A DNA stretch of 64,000 nt from Burkholderia ubonensis (GCF_902833085.1 NZ_CADFEB010000006.1:496001-560000); one strand, 5' to 3'; shown: positions 15,901 through 24,997, counted from the first letter of the stretch. The notes: generated by a model from the sequence alone, not told the origin. Program-made: numbers and translations.

Positions 15901-17825
15901 CCCAGGGCGTTTTGGGTGCCGACGAGACGGTGGTGTGCGTCCCATTCGAATCCGTCCGTCGAACCATCCGCGTATTCGACCAGCACGATCCGGTTGTGAT
16001 AGTCGTAGCGGTGAATCGTCGCGTGGCCGTCGGCATCGGTGACTTTCGTGTACCAGTGCTCGCGGTGGTACTCGAAATGCGTCTCGTCCTGCATGTGCGG
16101 TCCGTCGTCGCCGAGCCAGGTGCGCACGCACTGCGCGTCGGCCGGCGCGGGCGCGCCTGCGCGCTGGCCCGGCCAGTCCCATTCCAGATTCGCGGCGTTG
16201 CCGTTGAAGTCCGTGTAGCGCGTGAGCAGGTGCTGCTGGTACGCATACGTGCGCCGGAATCCCAGCATGTCGACGTGGCTGGTCAGGTCGCCCGCCGCGT
16301 CGTAGGTGTAGCGGGCGAGCGCTTCCCGGGCGAGGCCCGGCACGCCCGTGCGGTAGATCGCCACGACGCGTCCGTCGACGTATTCGAGGCGGATTGCGTT
16401 CTCCGCACCGTCGCTGAGCGTGGCGAGTTCGCCGGCTTCGTTGTACGAGAAGGTCAGGCCGAGACCGTCGCGGCCCTGGCGGGAGACGAGGCGATAGCGC
16501 GTGCCGTGCCGTTCGTAATCCTCTCGACTGCCGTCGGGATAGGCCAGTTGAATGTGCCGATTATCCGGACGCGTGACGGTGAATTGCTCGGTCGGCACCT
16601 CGACCGATTCGCCCATGCTGACCGGCGGCAGCGGCACTGCGCGATTGTCGGGGTCGAAGAACGTCAGGAGGCCGTCCCGTTCTTCGAGCGACAAGTGATA
16701 CGGGCTGCTCCAGCGTGCGCCGAGCGGACTCGCGTCGTACGCCGCGAGGCTCGACCGGTAGCGCCGTGTCCACACGATCGGCACGATCCCGTCGAGCACG
16801 AAGTCCGTCTGCTCGAGGTTCTCGTCGCCCATCGCGTAGTTGACCGGCTTCGCGCTCGCGGTGGGCGGGCACCCGCAGCCGTCCTTCGCCGGCAGCGAGC
16901 TCGGCTGCGCACCCTTCTGCGTCGAATCGCGATGCGCGCCGCGTTTCTGGTGCGGCGCCAGCATCGTGCCCGGCGTGGCCTGCGCGACATGCGACGGCAC
17001 CTTGCGCGCGCGCCGCGCCTTGATCTCCGCGGTGATCTGCGCGGCCATGAACAGCAGGCTGCCGGCCTGCGCCACGTCGCCGAACGCCGCGTCGAGCATC
17101 GGCCCCGTGTTGCGGTCGAACTCGTCGAGCCACGCGACGATCGCGTCGCGCTGACCGGACAGCTTGAGCAGCTGATCGATCCCGTGCAGCGCGACTTCCT
17201 CGGTCGACGGCACCCAGGACAGGAATCCGCTGTTCTTTTGGATGCGGCCCATCTGCTCCGCAGCCGAGACCGGATTGATCACGAAGCGCCGCACCGTCTG
17301 CGACGCGTCGCGCACGCCCTTGACGATGTCGTTCTTCCATCGCTTCAGGTGCGCATCCAGATCGGCCATGAACGCGATCACGTCGCCGCCGGCCGTGGCC
17401 CAGAACAGCTCGACCAGCGCCGCCGTGCCCGCGCCCTTCGCGAACGCGAGCAACACCTCCTTGACGACCGCGCGGGCGGGGCGGGTCGCATTGCCCGCCG
17501 CGGGCACGACGCCGATCGCGTCGATCGCGAGGATGCTCCAGCTGAGGACCTTCTTCGCGCCGCCCGGCTCGCTGCAGATCCGATAGATGTCGACGCCTAC
17601 GTCGTAGAGCGACATCGCGTTGCCGACGACCGGCAGCATATACAGGCACTGGATGAAGATCTCGAGGCTATGGTGCTTGACCGATTCGGCGCGGGCGGCG
17701 GCCACCTTCGGCGAGGTCGCGGGCGCGGGAACCGGGCTGACGATCACGCGCCGGGCTTCGGCGTTCTGCTGAATAGCCTTCGGAATCTGGCGCTGCGGGG
17801 TGCGAAGGGCTTCGGGGCTGGCCAT
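12930..17825 (-). CDS. Rhs/YD-repeat polymorphic toxin, type VI secretion effector
   Basis: 1631 residues from the ATG at 17825. Residues 50-160 hold three hydrophobic stretches (SLEIFIQCLYMLPVVGNAMSL and two more) of the kind used to cross a target membrane. From about 335 a DUF6531-like region (DGCGCPPTASAKPVNYAMGDENL) opens the Rhs barrel, with many YD repeats (GRLTAETDALGNTTRTEYN and similar). The conserved end motif (GRFISKDPIGLAGGINVFEYAPNPITWVDALGL) ends near 1505. The last 126 residues are the toxin tip: NLRLKEPERKLNPPGISVL, GCCPCVAAQQMRNAFPKA, GFDVIDDPTNKFPNHARIIHP. I do not recognise its fold. It lies 48 bp after vgrG, and an overlapping immunity gene follows. No EagR-type chaperone gene is visible. 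Confidence 0.93.
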   Translation of the reverse strand: MASPEALRTPQRQIPKAIQQNAEARRVIVSPVPAPATSPKVAAARAESVKHHSLEIFIQCLYMLPVVGNAMSLYDVGVDIYRICSEPGGAKKVLSWSILAIDAIGVVPAAGNATRPARAVVKEVLLAFAKGAGTAALVELFWATAGGDVIAFMADLDAHLKRWKNDIVKGVRDASQTVRRFVINPVSAAEQMGRIQKNSGFLSWVPSTEEVALHGIDQLLKLSGQRDAIVAWLDEFDRNTGPMLDAAFGDVAQAGSLLFMAAQITAEIKARRARKVPSHVAQATPGTMLAPHQKRGAHRDSTQKGAQPSSLPAKDGCGCPPTASAKPVNYAMGDENLEQTDFVLDGIVPIVWTRRYRSSLAAYDASPLGARWSSPYHLSLEERDGLLTFFDPDNRAVPLPPVSMGESVEVPTEQFTVTRPDNRHIQLAYPDGSREDYERHGTRYRLVSRQGRDGLGLTFSYNEAGELATLSDGAENAIRLEYVDGRVVAIYRTGVPGLAREALARYTYDAAGDLTSHVDMLGFRRTYAYQQHLLTRYTDFNGNAANLEWDWPGQRAGAPAPADAQCVRTWLGDDGPHMQDETHFEYHREHWYTKVTDADGHATIHRYDYHNRIVLVEYADGSTDGFEWDAHHRLVGTQNALGHTQRFDYDAQRRLTAETDALGNTTRTEYNADGLPIQVTAPDGRATQTDYDSLGRPVTATDATGRTTRYAWDGNGRLLSLTDPKGGVKRFRHDNAGRLVESIDCSGHATRYGYDERGHLSRVTDAEGHATRYRCDARGQVIGVTHPDGVEAHFTWDGEGNLRTYRDGAGQVTEYAFNARRQPTWRKDAAGRQLTYAYDRQWRLTALTNENQEQTRFRYDPLGQLIEQTDFDGSTTRYRWDEAGRLAGSQEGDVNTTYTRDPLGRLTRREIEGPDGRGGFSEHFYYDARGRLTTAQGHGSKVRLHYDDADNLIAEEQTHSPDTGVAYTAVTRHEYDALGNRIRTQLPNTRTIDWLRYGSGHVHGVLLDGQPLVDFERDKLHREITRRHRSFEQRREYDPSGRLQRMIVRRDAHALPTDWIAARQYRYDAAGQLTRIEDRTRGATDYTYDPVGRLLKAVTPDLKEVFAFDPAGNPIDPEQLPPRPTEETLDEMTARHGRAAARDAEWRHAHPGQEEPRAHFERRQQEAAEYWRLIEWERALPKCVGNVLKALNRTRYDHDAHGNLIRKTEPGGVTWLYAYDAANRLKRADRYAKPPAANEIDRLERTQDGTAFIPGTVRPVLQVRFEYDAFGRRTLKEAGRPDGSIDRTVFTWDGDVLLMEERFHLPPRQPGEREPLTFRPVQIVREDPDDPYALPVAQRMHMLSERHQWQGASLYLHEPGTFVPLARLDETLVEAAFIATGTDGRFVQVPAKTRHATLFYQNDHLGTPQELLDESGKVVWLGRYRAWGAEKTVWQPQPERHEAGNPIRFQGQYHDDETGLHYNRHRYYDPSCGRFISKDPIGLAGGINVFEYAPNPITWVDALGLTGKPLPGPAKINRIGGNSIDNLRLKEPERKLNPPGISVLHGCCPCVAAQQMRNAFPKATGLLKATETVASGTADAVRGMGFDVIDDPTNKFPNHARIIHPSGADGFSDENLERLSKALGDTTGCPR

Positions 17826-17873
17826 GGGTTTGTTCTTTGTCTGGAGGAATCGGATGCGGGTGCGACGCCCGGG

Positions 17874-20669
17874 TCAGTTCGACGCGAGGGTCTTGGTCAG
17901 GCTCTGGGCGAGCACGGGCGTAGAAGTCGTCGCATGGCCGGCCATTGAGCCGACGGCCCGCTGTTCGAGCACGTTGAGTCCAGCCTGACCGAGTGCCGCG
18001 ACATCGCCCTTGGCAACACTTGCTGCAACGCTCGACGCCGTCGCCTTGATCGCGGTTGCCGACTCCACAACCCGCGCAATCGGCGCGGCCATCGCCGGCC
18101 CGACGAGACTGGGAACGGCATCCCCGGCGTTGCCTGCAACCGTGTCCAGTTGCGCCGCGCCATTCGGATCGCTCCACTTGCGCGCCCTGTCCTGCAGATC
18201 GTGGTCTTCCTCGAGATACTCGACCGCACCGCCGCCGCGCGGCACGGTCGTCAGCGTGCCGCGCCCGCTGGCGTCCAGCCGGCCTTCGCGCCACGAGCCG
18301 TCCGGGAACGTCACGCGGTATGGCGCGTGCCTCACCGGCTCGCCGTTCGGGTACGCGTGCCAGAGTTGCATGCCCGTCTGCTCCTGCTTCGGCATCAGCG
18401 GCAACGCCTGCCGCTGGGTACCGGACGGCTCGATGCGCAACGGCCCCTTCAGCCGGATGTGACCCGCGCTGCCGATCTCGACCTGACCGCCCGACAGCTT
18501 GATGTACGCGCCCCCGCACATCAGCGTCAGCGATTTGTTCGCATTCAGCGTCACCGCGTCCGACGTGCTCGCAATCGTCACGCCCTTCAAGGCCGTCAGT
18601 TCCAGCGCATCCCCTTGCGCCTGAACGTCCACCTTGCCCGCCCCCGCGTATAGCTTCATGCCTTGCGCATTCGCGTACATTGACACCGCATTGCCGGCCG
18701 CGACCGTGTAATTTCCGCCGACTGCCGCATCCGCATTGCCGCCGGTCGTCGTGAACAGATGTCCGCCGGTTGCCAGTTGCATGTGCTCGCCGCTCGTAAT
18801 CGCCACCCCGTGCGGCGCGGAGACGAGCAGCACTGCCGCCTGCAGATCCTTGATCCTTGCTTCCAGCAAGGCCTGTTGAGCTTCACATGCGGCAACGGTC
18901 GCTTTGGCTGTCGCGACCGCGTCGGCCAGGTTCTTCATTCGCGATCGGGCAGCATCGAGTTGCTCCCGCGCAACCGTCATGTCGAACGCATGACCACCCG
19001 CGCTCGACTGAGCGTCGGCTGACAGGAGCAGCCCCTTGCCTGCGCGCAGCACGCCACGCTCGTCGGTGCGGACTTCGAATCCCTCGCCGCGCGTCGCTTT
19101 ACGGCTGTCGACCAGATGACCGAGATTGACCTGCGTCTTCCCGCCGTAGTCAGTCGACAGCTTGATCCCCTCGCGCCCCTTGAAATCTTCGAAACGAAGC
19201 TTGTTGTTCGCCTGCGTGCGTATCACGTTGCGCGAATTGAAGCCATCCCGACTCGTCACAAGGTCGACGGCCTGGCTGTGGTGATGCGCATGTGCGATAT
19301 ATGGCCGATTCGGATTCCCTCCGACGAACGCAACAGCCACCTCCGTATCGGCCAGCAACGGAAAATGAAACCCAGTCTGATTCCCACCCGAGAACGGCTT
19401 GGCGAGCCGCAGCGGCACGCATTCGCCGCCTGCCGGCCAGTCGTCAAAGTCGAAATCGAAGCGCACCGTGTACAGGCCGGCGCTTGTCAGATTTGCGTAC
19501 GGCGAAGCGCCCGAAGTCGTGATTCGCGCCGACAACGTGCCGGCGATCGTCGGGTAGCGACGCTCGTCGAGTTTTAGACGGAATGGCCGTCCTGACGGAA
19601 TTGCGTCGAAAGTGTTGACATACGACGTATCACGGCCGCCCTCATGCCGGACCGATACGATCACGATCCCGTGCGGCGCGTCGGCCTGCTTCTCGTCGAG
19701 TTTCACGACGAGTCCGGGCGCAAAGTCCACTACGGAGCTCTTGCCGGAATACACGACCTGCCACGCGACGGCGGCCTCATGGCGCAACTGCGCTTCGCGC
19801 CTGGCTTCGTCACCGTCCAGATGGTGCGAGCCGTATATGTAGCACTGGCCCCATGTCGTCGGATCGTCGCGCGCGACATTGGCTTCAGCCTTGAACCGAT
19901 CGTAGGCCTTCTCCGGGTTGTAGTCGGCAACCTTGATCGTCTGCGGGATCGTTTCGCTATGCGATTCGAGCGCCAGCACGGCTTCATGGCCGGTTTCGAG
20001 GCCGCTTGCTTCGCGGTATGGAATGGTGACGTTCGGCCGGTACGTATAGGCATCGACGTCGTCGCCGAAATGCAGTTCGTCGCCATGCTGTCCGGCGCGG
20101 AAGAAGCAGTACAAGCCCGCCTGCTCCATCAGCAGGTGAAGGTAATCCCAGTCGGACATCCGGTATTGCATCCGGAATGCGAGACGTGGATAGGCGCGCC
20201 GCAGCTTGAACGAAAACTGATGGGAACGGAATTCGTGTCGTCTCAGGATTGATTCGATGATCTCCGGCACGGATTGCTGCTGATAGATTCGCGTTGCCTG
20301 AGCAAGGCGCAGACGCGCGACGAACGGCTCGACGACGATCCGGTACGACACGAAATCACGCGTCTTGCGTACCTGCCCGAACACGGTGATGCAGCCGGCG
20401 AATTTGCGCGCCGCTTCAGCGGCCCCGCCCGTTCCCGGCGGTTCGATCGTGAAGGTGCCGGGGCGATTGAGGTAGTCGGTGCGCGCGAGCGCAATCGGGC
20501 TCGTCAGCGTCACTTCGATCCGGTAGGGCTCGCCAAGCCGTTCGTCGAGTGCGAACGACATGATCGACAGATCTTGCGCCCGCGGGGCGCCCGGCACTTC
20601 CAGGAAATACGACTGACGACCGGTTATCCACCGCGCCAGCGCGCCTTGTGCACCTCGTTCTCGGGCCAT
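17874..20669 (-). CDS. vgrG: Type VI secretion VgrG spike protein with DUF2345 and C-terminal extension
   Basis: 931 residues from the ATG at 20669. Residues 1-500 are the gp27/gp5-like VgrG body (SYFLEVPGAPRAQDLSIMSF, MSDWDYLHLLMEQAGLYCFF, GVAVAFVGGNPNRPYIAH-type segments). Next comes a stretch of predicted helix (about 570-620, AREQLDAARSRMKNLADAVATAK). The DUF2345 beta-helix follows (GVAITSGEHMQLATGGHLFTTTGGN through IKLSGGQVEIGSAGHIRLKGP). Residues about 770-830 (MQLWHAYPNGEPVRHAPYRV, RLDASGRGTLTTVPRGG) resemble the transthyretin-like extension used to dock effectors. A final Ala-rich tail ends in LASN. It is encoded directly ahead of rhs. Confidence 0.92.
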   Translation of the reverse strand: MARERGAQGALARWITGRQSYFLEVPGAPRAQDLSIMSFALDERLGEPYRIEVTLTSPIALARTDYLNRPGTFTIEPPGTGGAAEAARKFAGCITVFGQVRKTRDFVSYRIVVEPFVARLRLAQATRIYQQQSVPEIIESILRRHEFRSHQFSFKLRRAYPRLAFRMQYRMSDWDYLHLLMEQAGLYCFFRAGQHGDELHFGDDVDAYTYRPNVTIPYREASGLETGHEAVLALESHSETIPQTIKVADYNPEKAYDRFKAEANVARDDPTTWGQCYIYGSHHLDGDEARREAQLRHEAAVAWQVVYSGKSSVVDFAPGLVVKLDEKQADAPHGIVIVSVRHEGGRDTSYVNTFDAIPSGRPFRLKLDERRYPTIAGTLSARITTSGASPYANLTSAGLYTVRFDFDFDDWPAGGECVPLRLAKPFSGGNQTGFHFPLLADTEVAVAFVGGNPNRPYIAHAHHHSQAVDLVTSRDGFNSRNVIRTQANNKLRFEDFKGREGIKLSTDYGGKTQVNLGHLVDSRKATRGEGFEVRTDERGVLRAGKGLLLSADAQSSAGGHAFDMTVAREQLDAARSRMKNLADAVATAKATVAACEAQQALLEARIKDLQAAVLLVSAPHGVAITSGEHMQLATGGHLFTTTGGNADAAVGGNYTVAAGNAVSMYANAQGMKLYAGAGKVDVQAQGDALELTALKGVTIASTSDAVTLNANKSLTLMCGGAYIKLSGGQVEIGSAGHIRLKGPLRIEPSGTQRQALPLMPKQEQTGMQLWHAYPNGEPVRHAPYRVTFPDGSWREGRLDASGRGTLTTVPRGGGAVEYLEEDHDLQDRARKWSDPNGAAQLDTVAGNAGDAVPSLVGPAMAAPIARVVESATAIKATASSVAASVAKGDVAALGQAGLNVLEQRAVGSMAGHATTSTPVLAQSLTKTLASN

Positions 20670-20890
20670 CGTGTTCTCTCAGAATCACGCTTTTTCTCGG
20701 AAGCTGAAGGAATAACGGTTAGCCACGCATACGTCCAGCGAATGGAAATGATTTGCAACAATGTTCGTCACGGAGCGGCCGTCACGACGCGACGACTCGA
20801 TCGCAGCGTTCGATCACCCAAAGCCGTAAAGGCGAATCCTCCCTCTGCGATAATGCCCCCTTCCCTGACCTCACCCGCCCCGCTCCCGCC

Positions 20891-21382
20891 ATGACACCGT
20901 CGTCCATTCCGCTCCCGACCGACCTGCCGCCGATCTCGTGCCTGCCCGGCGACGCGCTGCCGTGGCTGCCGATGAGTCCGGACCTGCCGGGCCTCGCGAT
21001 CAAGTACCTGCACATCAACGCGGCCGAGGACACGCTGACCGCGCTGCTGAAGATGCCTGCCGGCCGGACGCTGCCGCGCCATCGTCACGACGGGCAGGTA
21101 TTCGTCTATACATTGCACGGCGCGTGGCGCTACGTCGAATACGACTGGGTCGCGCAGGCCGGCTCGACGGTGCTCGAACCGGCCGGCTCGGTCCATACGC
21201 CGGAAACGCTTGGCAGCGACGGCGAAGACGTGATCACGTTCAACGTGATGCGCGGCGATCTCGTGCTGCTCGACGACGACGGCCGCGAAACCGCGCGGGA
21301 GAATTGCCGCGTCGCGCTGTTGCGCCAGCGCAAGCATGCGCGCACGGCGCCGGACGCCGCCGCGCCGTTCGTCACGCGCTGA
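20891..21382 (+). CDS. Cupin-domain protein (2,4'-dihydroxyacetophenone dioxygenase/ChrR-like)
   Basis: 163 residues from the ATG at 20891 (MTPSSIPLPTDLPPISCLPG). The single cupin fold shows the metal motif PRHRHDGQVFVYTLHGAWRYVEYDW and the second motif STVLEPAGSVHTPETLGSDGE. The segment FNVMRGDLVLLDDDG is typical of the DAD/ChrR-like cupins, which are mononuclear-metal enzymes or sensors. The gene stands alone between the divergent vgrG and the DUF1326 operon. The substrate is unknown. Confidence 0.83.
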   Translation: MTPSSIPLPTDLPPISCLPGDALPWLPMSPDLPGLAIKYLHINAAEDTLTALLKMPAGRTLPRHRHDGQVFVYTLHGAWRYVEYDWVAQAGSTVLEPAGSVHTPETLGSDGEDVITFNVMRGDLVLLDDDGRETARENCRVALLRQRKHARTAPDAAAPFVTR

Positions 21383-21533
21383 GTCCGACGCAGCATCGGA
21401 ACCTTGCCCGCACAACCACCGCCACCGCCGTTCGCGCGGCTACGAACGGCGGCAAGCGCTTGCTTTGACTTCCCCCAACGCGTGCACTAGATTCGAACCA
21501 CGCGACTCGACGCGGCGCGCAAGGAGCACTGCC

Positions 21534-22178
21534 ATGACGCCCTGGGAAATTCAAGGCACCGAACTGATGAACTGCAATTGCTCATACGGTTGCCCTTGCC
21601 AGTTCAGCGCGCCGCCGACCAACGGCTTTTGCGAAGCGATGGGCGCGATTTCGATCGGCAGCGGTCATTACGGCGACGTGCGGCTCGACGGCATCAACCT
21701 CGCAGTGGTGTTCCAGTGGCCGGGCCCGATCCACGAAGGCAAGGGCAAGTGCCAGCCGATCGTCGACGAACGGGCCAGCCCGGCGCAGCGCGACGCCGTT
21801 CTGAAAATCATGACTGGGCAGGATACCGAACCGTTCGCCACGATGTTCTCGGTATTCGCGTCGACGCTCGAGCACGCGTTCGAACCGATCTTCGCGAAGA
21901 TCGACGTCGACGTGGACGTTGACGCCCGACGCGGCCGGATTCATGTCGAAGGCGTTTTCGACGTCGTCGGGGAACCGATCCGCAATCCGGTGACGGGCGC
22001 CGAACATCGCGCCCGGATCGACCTGCCGCAAGGCTTCGAATACGAACTCGCCGAGATCGGCTCCGGCACCAGCCGTTCGCGCGGAAACATCGCACTGGAT
22101 CTCAAGGATACCTACGCGCAGTTCGCGCGACTGCACATGAACAACACGGGACCGATCCGGCATCGCACTGCCGCATGA
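21534..22178 (+). CDS. DUF1326 domain-containing protein
   Basis: 214 residues. AAGGAG stands eight bases before the ATG at 21534. The conserved N-terminus WEIQGTELMNCNCSYGCPCQF has the Cys cluster of the family, followed by GHYGDVRLDGINLAVVFQWPGPIHEGKG and IVDERASPAQRDAVLKIMTG. DUF1326 proteins are of unknown function and are commonly encoded with DUF2182 membrane proteins, as here. The stop codon overlaps the next start. A deleted second copy of such a gene lies at 37574-37711. Confidence 0.92.
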   Translation: MTPWEIQGTELMNCNCSYGCPCQFSAPPTNGFCEAMGAISIGSGHYGDVRLDGINLAVVFQWPGPIHEGKGKCQPIVDERASPAQRDAVLKIMTGQDTEPFATMFSVFASTLEHAFEPIFAKIDVDVDVDARRGRIHVEGVFDVVGEPIRNPVTGAEHRARIDLPQGFEYELAEIGSGTSRSRGNIALDLKDTYAQFARLHMNNTGPIRHRTAA

Positions 22179-22966
22179 TCGGCATCGACCCGCTCTTCAG
22201 GCACGAGCGCGTCGTCACCGCGCTCGGCATGGCCGCCGTCGTCGCGCTGTCGTGGTTCTACCTGTGGACCGGCGCGGGAATGGGCATGTCGGCGCTCGAC
22301 ATGACGGCCGTTACGCTCTTCCCCCATCGACTGCCGCACGGCATCGGCAGCATGGACCCGTCGTTGGCGACCGCGATCGTCATGTGGTGGACGATGATGA
22401 TCGCGATGATGACGCCCGGTGCCGCGCCGCTCGTCCTGCTGTACCGGCGTGTCTTGCGACATTACGGCGCGGCCGACGGGGCATCGTCCGCGCCGTCGCT
22501 GGCGCTGCTGGCCGGCTACCTGACTACCTGGCTGGTGTTTTCGATCGCTGCGGCATCGCTGCAGAAAGTGCTGCAGCCAACCGGCCTCATTTCGGCAATG
22601 ATGCTGTGGTCGAAGAGCGCGCTCCTTTCCGCGATCGTGCTGGCCGCGGCCGGCATTTATCAGCTTTCGCCGTTCAAACGCGCTTGCCTCACGCAATGCC
22701 GCTCGCCGGTGAAGTTCCTCACCACGCATTGGCGGCCCGGCGTCGCCGGCAGTTTCCGGCTCGGACTGCGCCACGGCCTTTACTGCGTCGGCTGCTGCTG
22801 GCTGCTGATGGCGCTTCTGTTCGTCGGCGGCGTGATGAATCTCGTCTGGATCGCCGCGTTGTCGCTCATCGTCTTCGTGGAGAAGATCCTGCCCGGCGGC
22901 GAGCGCATCGGCCGCGCGCTGGGCATCGTGTTGATCGTGTGGGCCGGCGCAACGCTGATGGCGTGA
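22175..22966 (+). CDS. DUF2182 integral membrane protein
   Basis: 263 residues from the ATG at 22175, overlapping the stop of the DUF1326 gene by four bases. About seven transmembrane segments are visible. Characteristic motifs are MWWTMMIAMMTPGAAPLVLLYRR (the Met-rich segment that led to a metal-binding prediction), YQLSPFKRACLTQCRSP and GLRHGLYCVGCCWLLMALLFVGGVMN. The Met and Cys residues within helices suggest a copper-type metal role, but the function is unproven. It probably acts with the DUF1326 partner in the inner membrane. Confidence 0.92.
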   Translation: MIGIDPLFRHERVVTALGMAAVVALSWFYLWTGAGMGMSALDMTAVTLFPHRLPHGIGSMDPSLATAIVMWWTMMIAMMTPGAAPLVLLYRRVLRHYGAADGASSAPSLALLAGYLTTWLVFSIAAASLQKVLQPTGLISAMMLWSKSALLSAIVLAAAGIYQLSPFKRACLTQCRSPVKFLTTHWRPGVAGSFRLGLRHGLYCVGCCWLLMALLFVGGVMNLVWIAALSLIVFVEKILPGGERIGRALGIVLIVWAGATLMA

Positions 22967-23004
22967 TTGGTGCACGTCTCCTATCGGACCTTGAAGGCCG
23001 CCAC

Positions 23005-23125
23005 ATGTAATCAAGAATCAGCGCACTGACAATCGGTGTCGACGATCTGGAAACGGCGATGCGCCTCTACCGCGACGGTCTGGGGCTGGAAACGGAAGGC
23101 ATCGTCGGCACGGAGTTCGAATCAT
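23005..23125 (+). pseudogene. Broken VOC/glyoxalase-family gene (nonsense codon 2, C-terminus lost)
   Basis: An ATG at 23005 is followed at once by TAA, and the same frame then reads SRISALTIGVDDLETAMRLY and RDGLGLETEGIVGTEFE. This is the first strand-helix unit of a vicinal-oxygen-chelate (glyoxalase/dioxygenase) protein. After about 23125 the similarity stops and the frame reads unrelated Arg-rich sequence. Two lesions, a stop in codon 2 and truncation, make it a remnant. It lies between the DUF2182 gene and the end of the CDI locus. Confidence 0.75.
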
Positions 23126-23236
23126 CGCGCCGGCTCCTTCGGCCGTGGCGCGCACCTGTGCGCGCAGGTACGCGCCAGCGTGCGTCGGGGAAGGCCCCAC
23201 TCGCACACGGCCTCGTCGGACGCTTTCAGGCCCTGC

Positions 23237-24997
23237 CTAGAACTGCGCGGTCACCTGGAATCCAACCGTCGCGCGAGCAGTCTGAAATCCGGAAGGCTTG
23301 TAGACAGGCGTACCCGCAAACAGGTCATACGCGTATGCACCGAACCGCGTGCCGACGCTTCCCTTTACGCCGATCACCGCACCGGCCAGTTGCGTACCGA
23401 CAAGCGCGATTGGTTGTGGTCCCCATACGCGACCGTAGTCCAGCCCGGCATAAACCGCTTGTCCCGTTTGGCCGATGGGCATCTGCAATTCGTTGCGCCA
23501 GTAGAAGCCGCGCGCCGCCGCCAGCATCGTTTCGCCGTCGAAACCGCGTACCGTGTAGCGGCTGCCGATCGTCAGATCATCGATGTAGGACAGCGTGTTT
23601 CCGGTGAACTGGCCGTGAAATGTTCCGACATAGCGAAATGGCTGTTTATCGATCGCGAACGGAACCGACAGGTTCGCGTCGAGCACGGCCATCTTGAAGC
23701 GATAGGTCGGGCCACCGCCTGCCGCCATTGTGTCGGCCTGCGCACCGAACCCGCCAACGCCTTGACGATACGCAAGCGAGCCGTCGAACTGCGCACCGTC
23801 GAAGTAATGGCGGTCGGTCAGGCCGATTTCGATGATCGTATTGTTACGGCGCTGCTGCCAGATTTCCGTATCCTCAATGAAGCTCTTGCCGAAGCGGCGC
23901 GACAGTCGGAAATACGTGCCGAGCACGTCGTTCTGGCTGCGCGTGAGCACACGAGCCAGTTTGAAATCGACCGTCTTCGAATTGCCGCTTGCGATGAACG
24001 TCTGGTTCACGCCCGCAATCCGCTGATAGTAGCTGTTCGTGTACGCGGACAGCGTGGTGGTCCAGTAACCCCACGGGATCGAGTAGAAACCGTTCCAGCC
24101 GTGCGAGCCCAGGCGCTTGTCGCCGAACTCGAGGTCCTGACTGACGCCGATATTGAAGACGTCGTTCAGGCCGAGCGGGTTGTCGATGCCGACCGAAAGG
24201 TTCCCTTGCAATTTGCCCGTGGCGCGCGTGCCGGAGTTGTCGATCGATGCGACGACCGTCCACGGCTTTCCGCGCTTCACATCGAGCACCACGTCGCTTT
24301 CGCCGGGCAGATCGGCCGGGACGATTTGCATCGACACGTCCTGACTCGATACACGCTTCATTTGCTCCAGACCTTGTTCGAGGTCGCGCAGGTTAAGCAG
24401 TTCGCCGTCTCCAGTCGGGAATGCGGTCTTCCATGTGCCGCGCAGCTTTTCATCGGCGAAGCGCACATGACGAATCACGCCGGGAATCAGCGAGAGTTTG
24501 AGCGCGCCGCTCGACAGGTCTTGCTCGGGGACGAGCACGCGCGTGGTGACGTAGCCGCGCGCCAGAATCGCCTGCGACAGGCCCTTGACCAGCACGTCAA
24601 CGCCTTGCTTGCCGACGCATTCCCCCGCGTAGTGGTTCAGCCATTCGCGGGCAAAAGCGAAGCGATCCATCGGCAGCGCGGACGCGCCTTGAGCCCTCGC
24701 GGCGTCGGGCAACGAACTCGGCACCTCGAGCAAGAAGCGTTCGATGCGGAAGCACGGCGTTTCAGTGGGAAGCGCCCGATACGCTTCGAGGTGCGGCACT
24801 TCTGAGCGCACGGAAGGGGTGCGCACGGTTGCGTCGCGCTGTTGTGCGTCGCGTTGTTGCTGCGCCTGTCGGTCCTGCTCAGCATTCGCCCGCGCGGCGG
24901 CAGCCTGGTCGGCAGGCGTAGGCGCCTGCTGCGCGTGTACCCCGAGCGACATCAAGGCTGTGATCGGCAGCGCCGCCAGCCATTTAGTTATTTTCAC
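23237..24997 (-). CDS. bcpB: CDI two-partner secretion outer-membrane transporter (CdiB/BcpB)
   Basis: 586 residues from a GTG at 24997 (read as MKITKWLAALPITALMSLGVHAQ, a signal peptide). A Gln/Arg-rich linker (30-60) is followed by the POTRA region (FRIERFLLEVPSSLPD, YVTTRVLVPEQDLSSGALKLSLIPG). The ShlB/FhaC beta-barrel starts at about 245 (VVASIDNSGTRATGKLQGNLSVGIDNPLGLND), includes the conserved VRGFDGE lid motif and ends in Phe (VGFQVTAQF). It exports BcpA across the outer membrane. It is the last gene of the locus, after the toxin and immunity genes, which is the Burkholderia order. No intact bcpO is seen before it. Confidence 0.93.
   Translation of the reverse strand: MKITKWLAALPITALMSLGVHAQQAPTPADQAAAARANAEQDRQAQQQRDAQQRDATVRTPSVRSEVPHLEAYRALPTETPCFRIERFLLEVPSSLPDAARAQGASALPMDRFAFAREWLNHYAGECVGKQGVDVLVKGLSQAILARGYVTTRVLVPEQDLSSGALKLSLIPGVIRHVRFADEKLRGTWKTAFPTGDGELLNLRDLEQGLEQMKRVSSQDVSMQIVPADLPGESDVVLDVKRGKPWTVVASIDNSGTRATGKLQGNLSVGIDNPLGLNDVFNIGVSQDLEFGDKRLGSHGWNGFYSIPWGYWTTTLSAYTNSYYQRIAGVNQTFIASGNSKTVDFKLARVLTRSQNDVLGTYFRLSRRFGKSFIEDTEIWQQRRNNTIIEIGLTDRHYFDGAQFDGSLAYRQGVGGFGAQADTMAAGGGPTYRFKMAVLDANLSVPFAIDKQPFRYVGTFHGQFTGNTLSYIDDLTIGSRYTVRGFDGETMLAAARGFYWRNELQMPIGQTGQAVYAGLDYGRVWGPQPIALVGTQLAGAVIGVKGSVGTRFGAYAYDLFAGTPVYKPSGFQTARATVGFQVTAQF

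Noticed and set aside
13803-17948. 1381-codon plus-strand frame opposite rhs
   Set aside because: Arg/Val-rich mirror frame with no domain; the minus-strand Rhs repeats are unmistakable.
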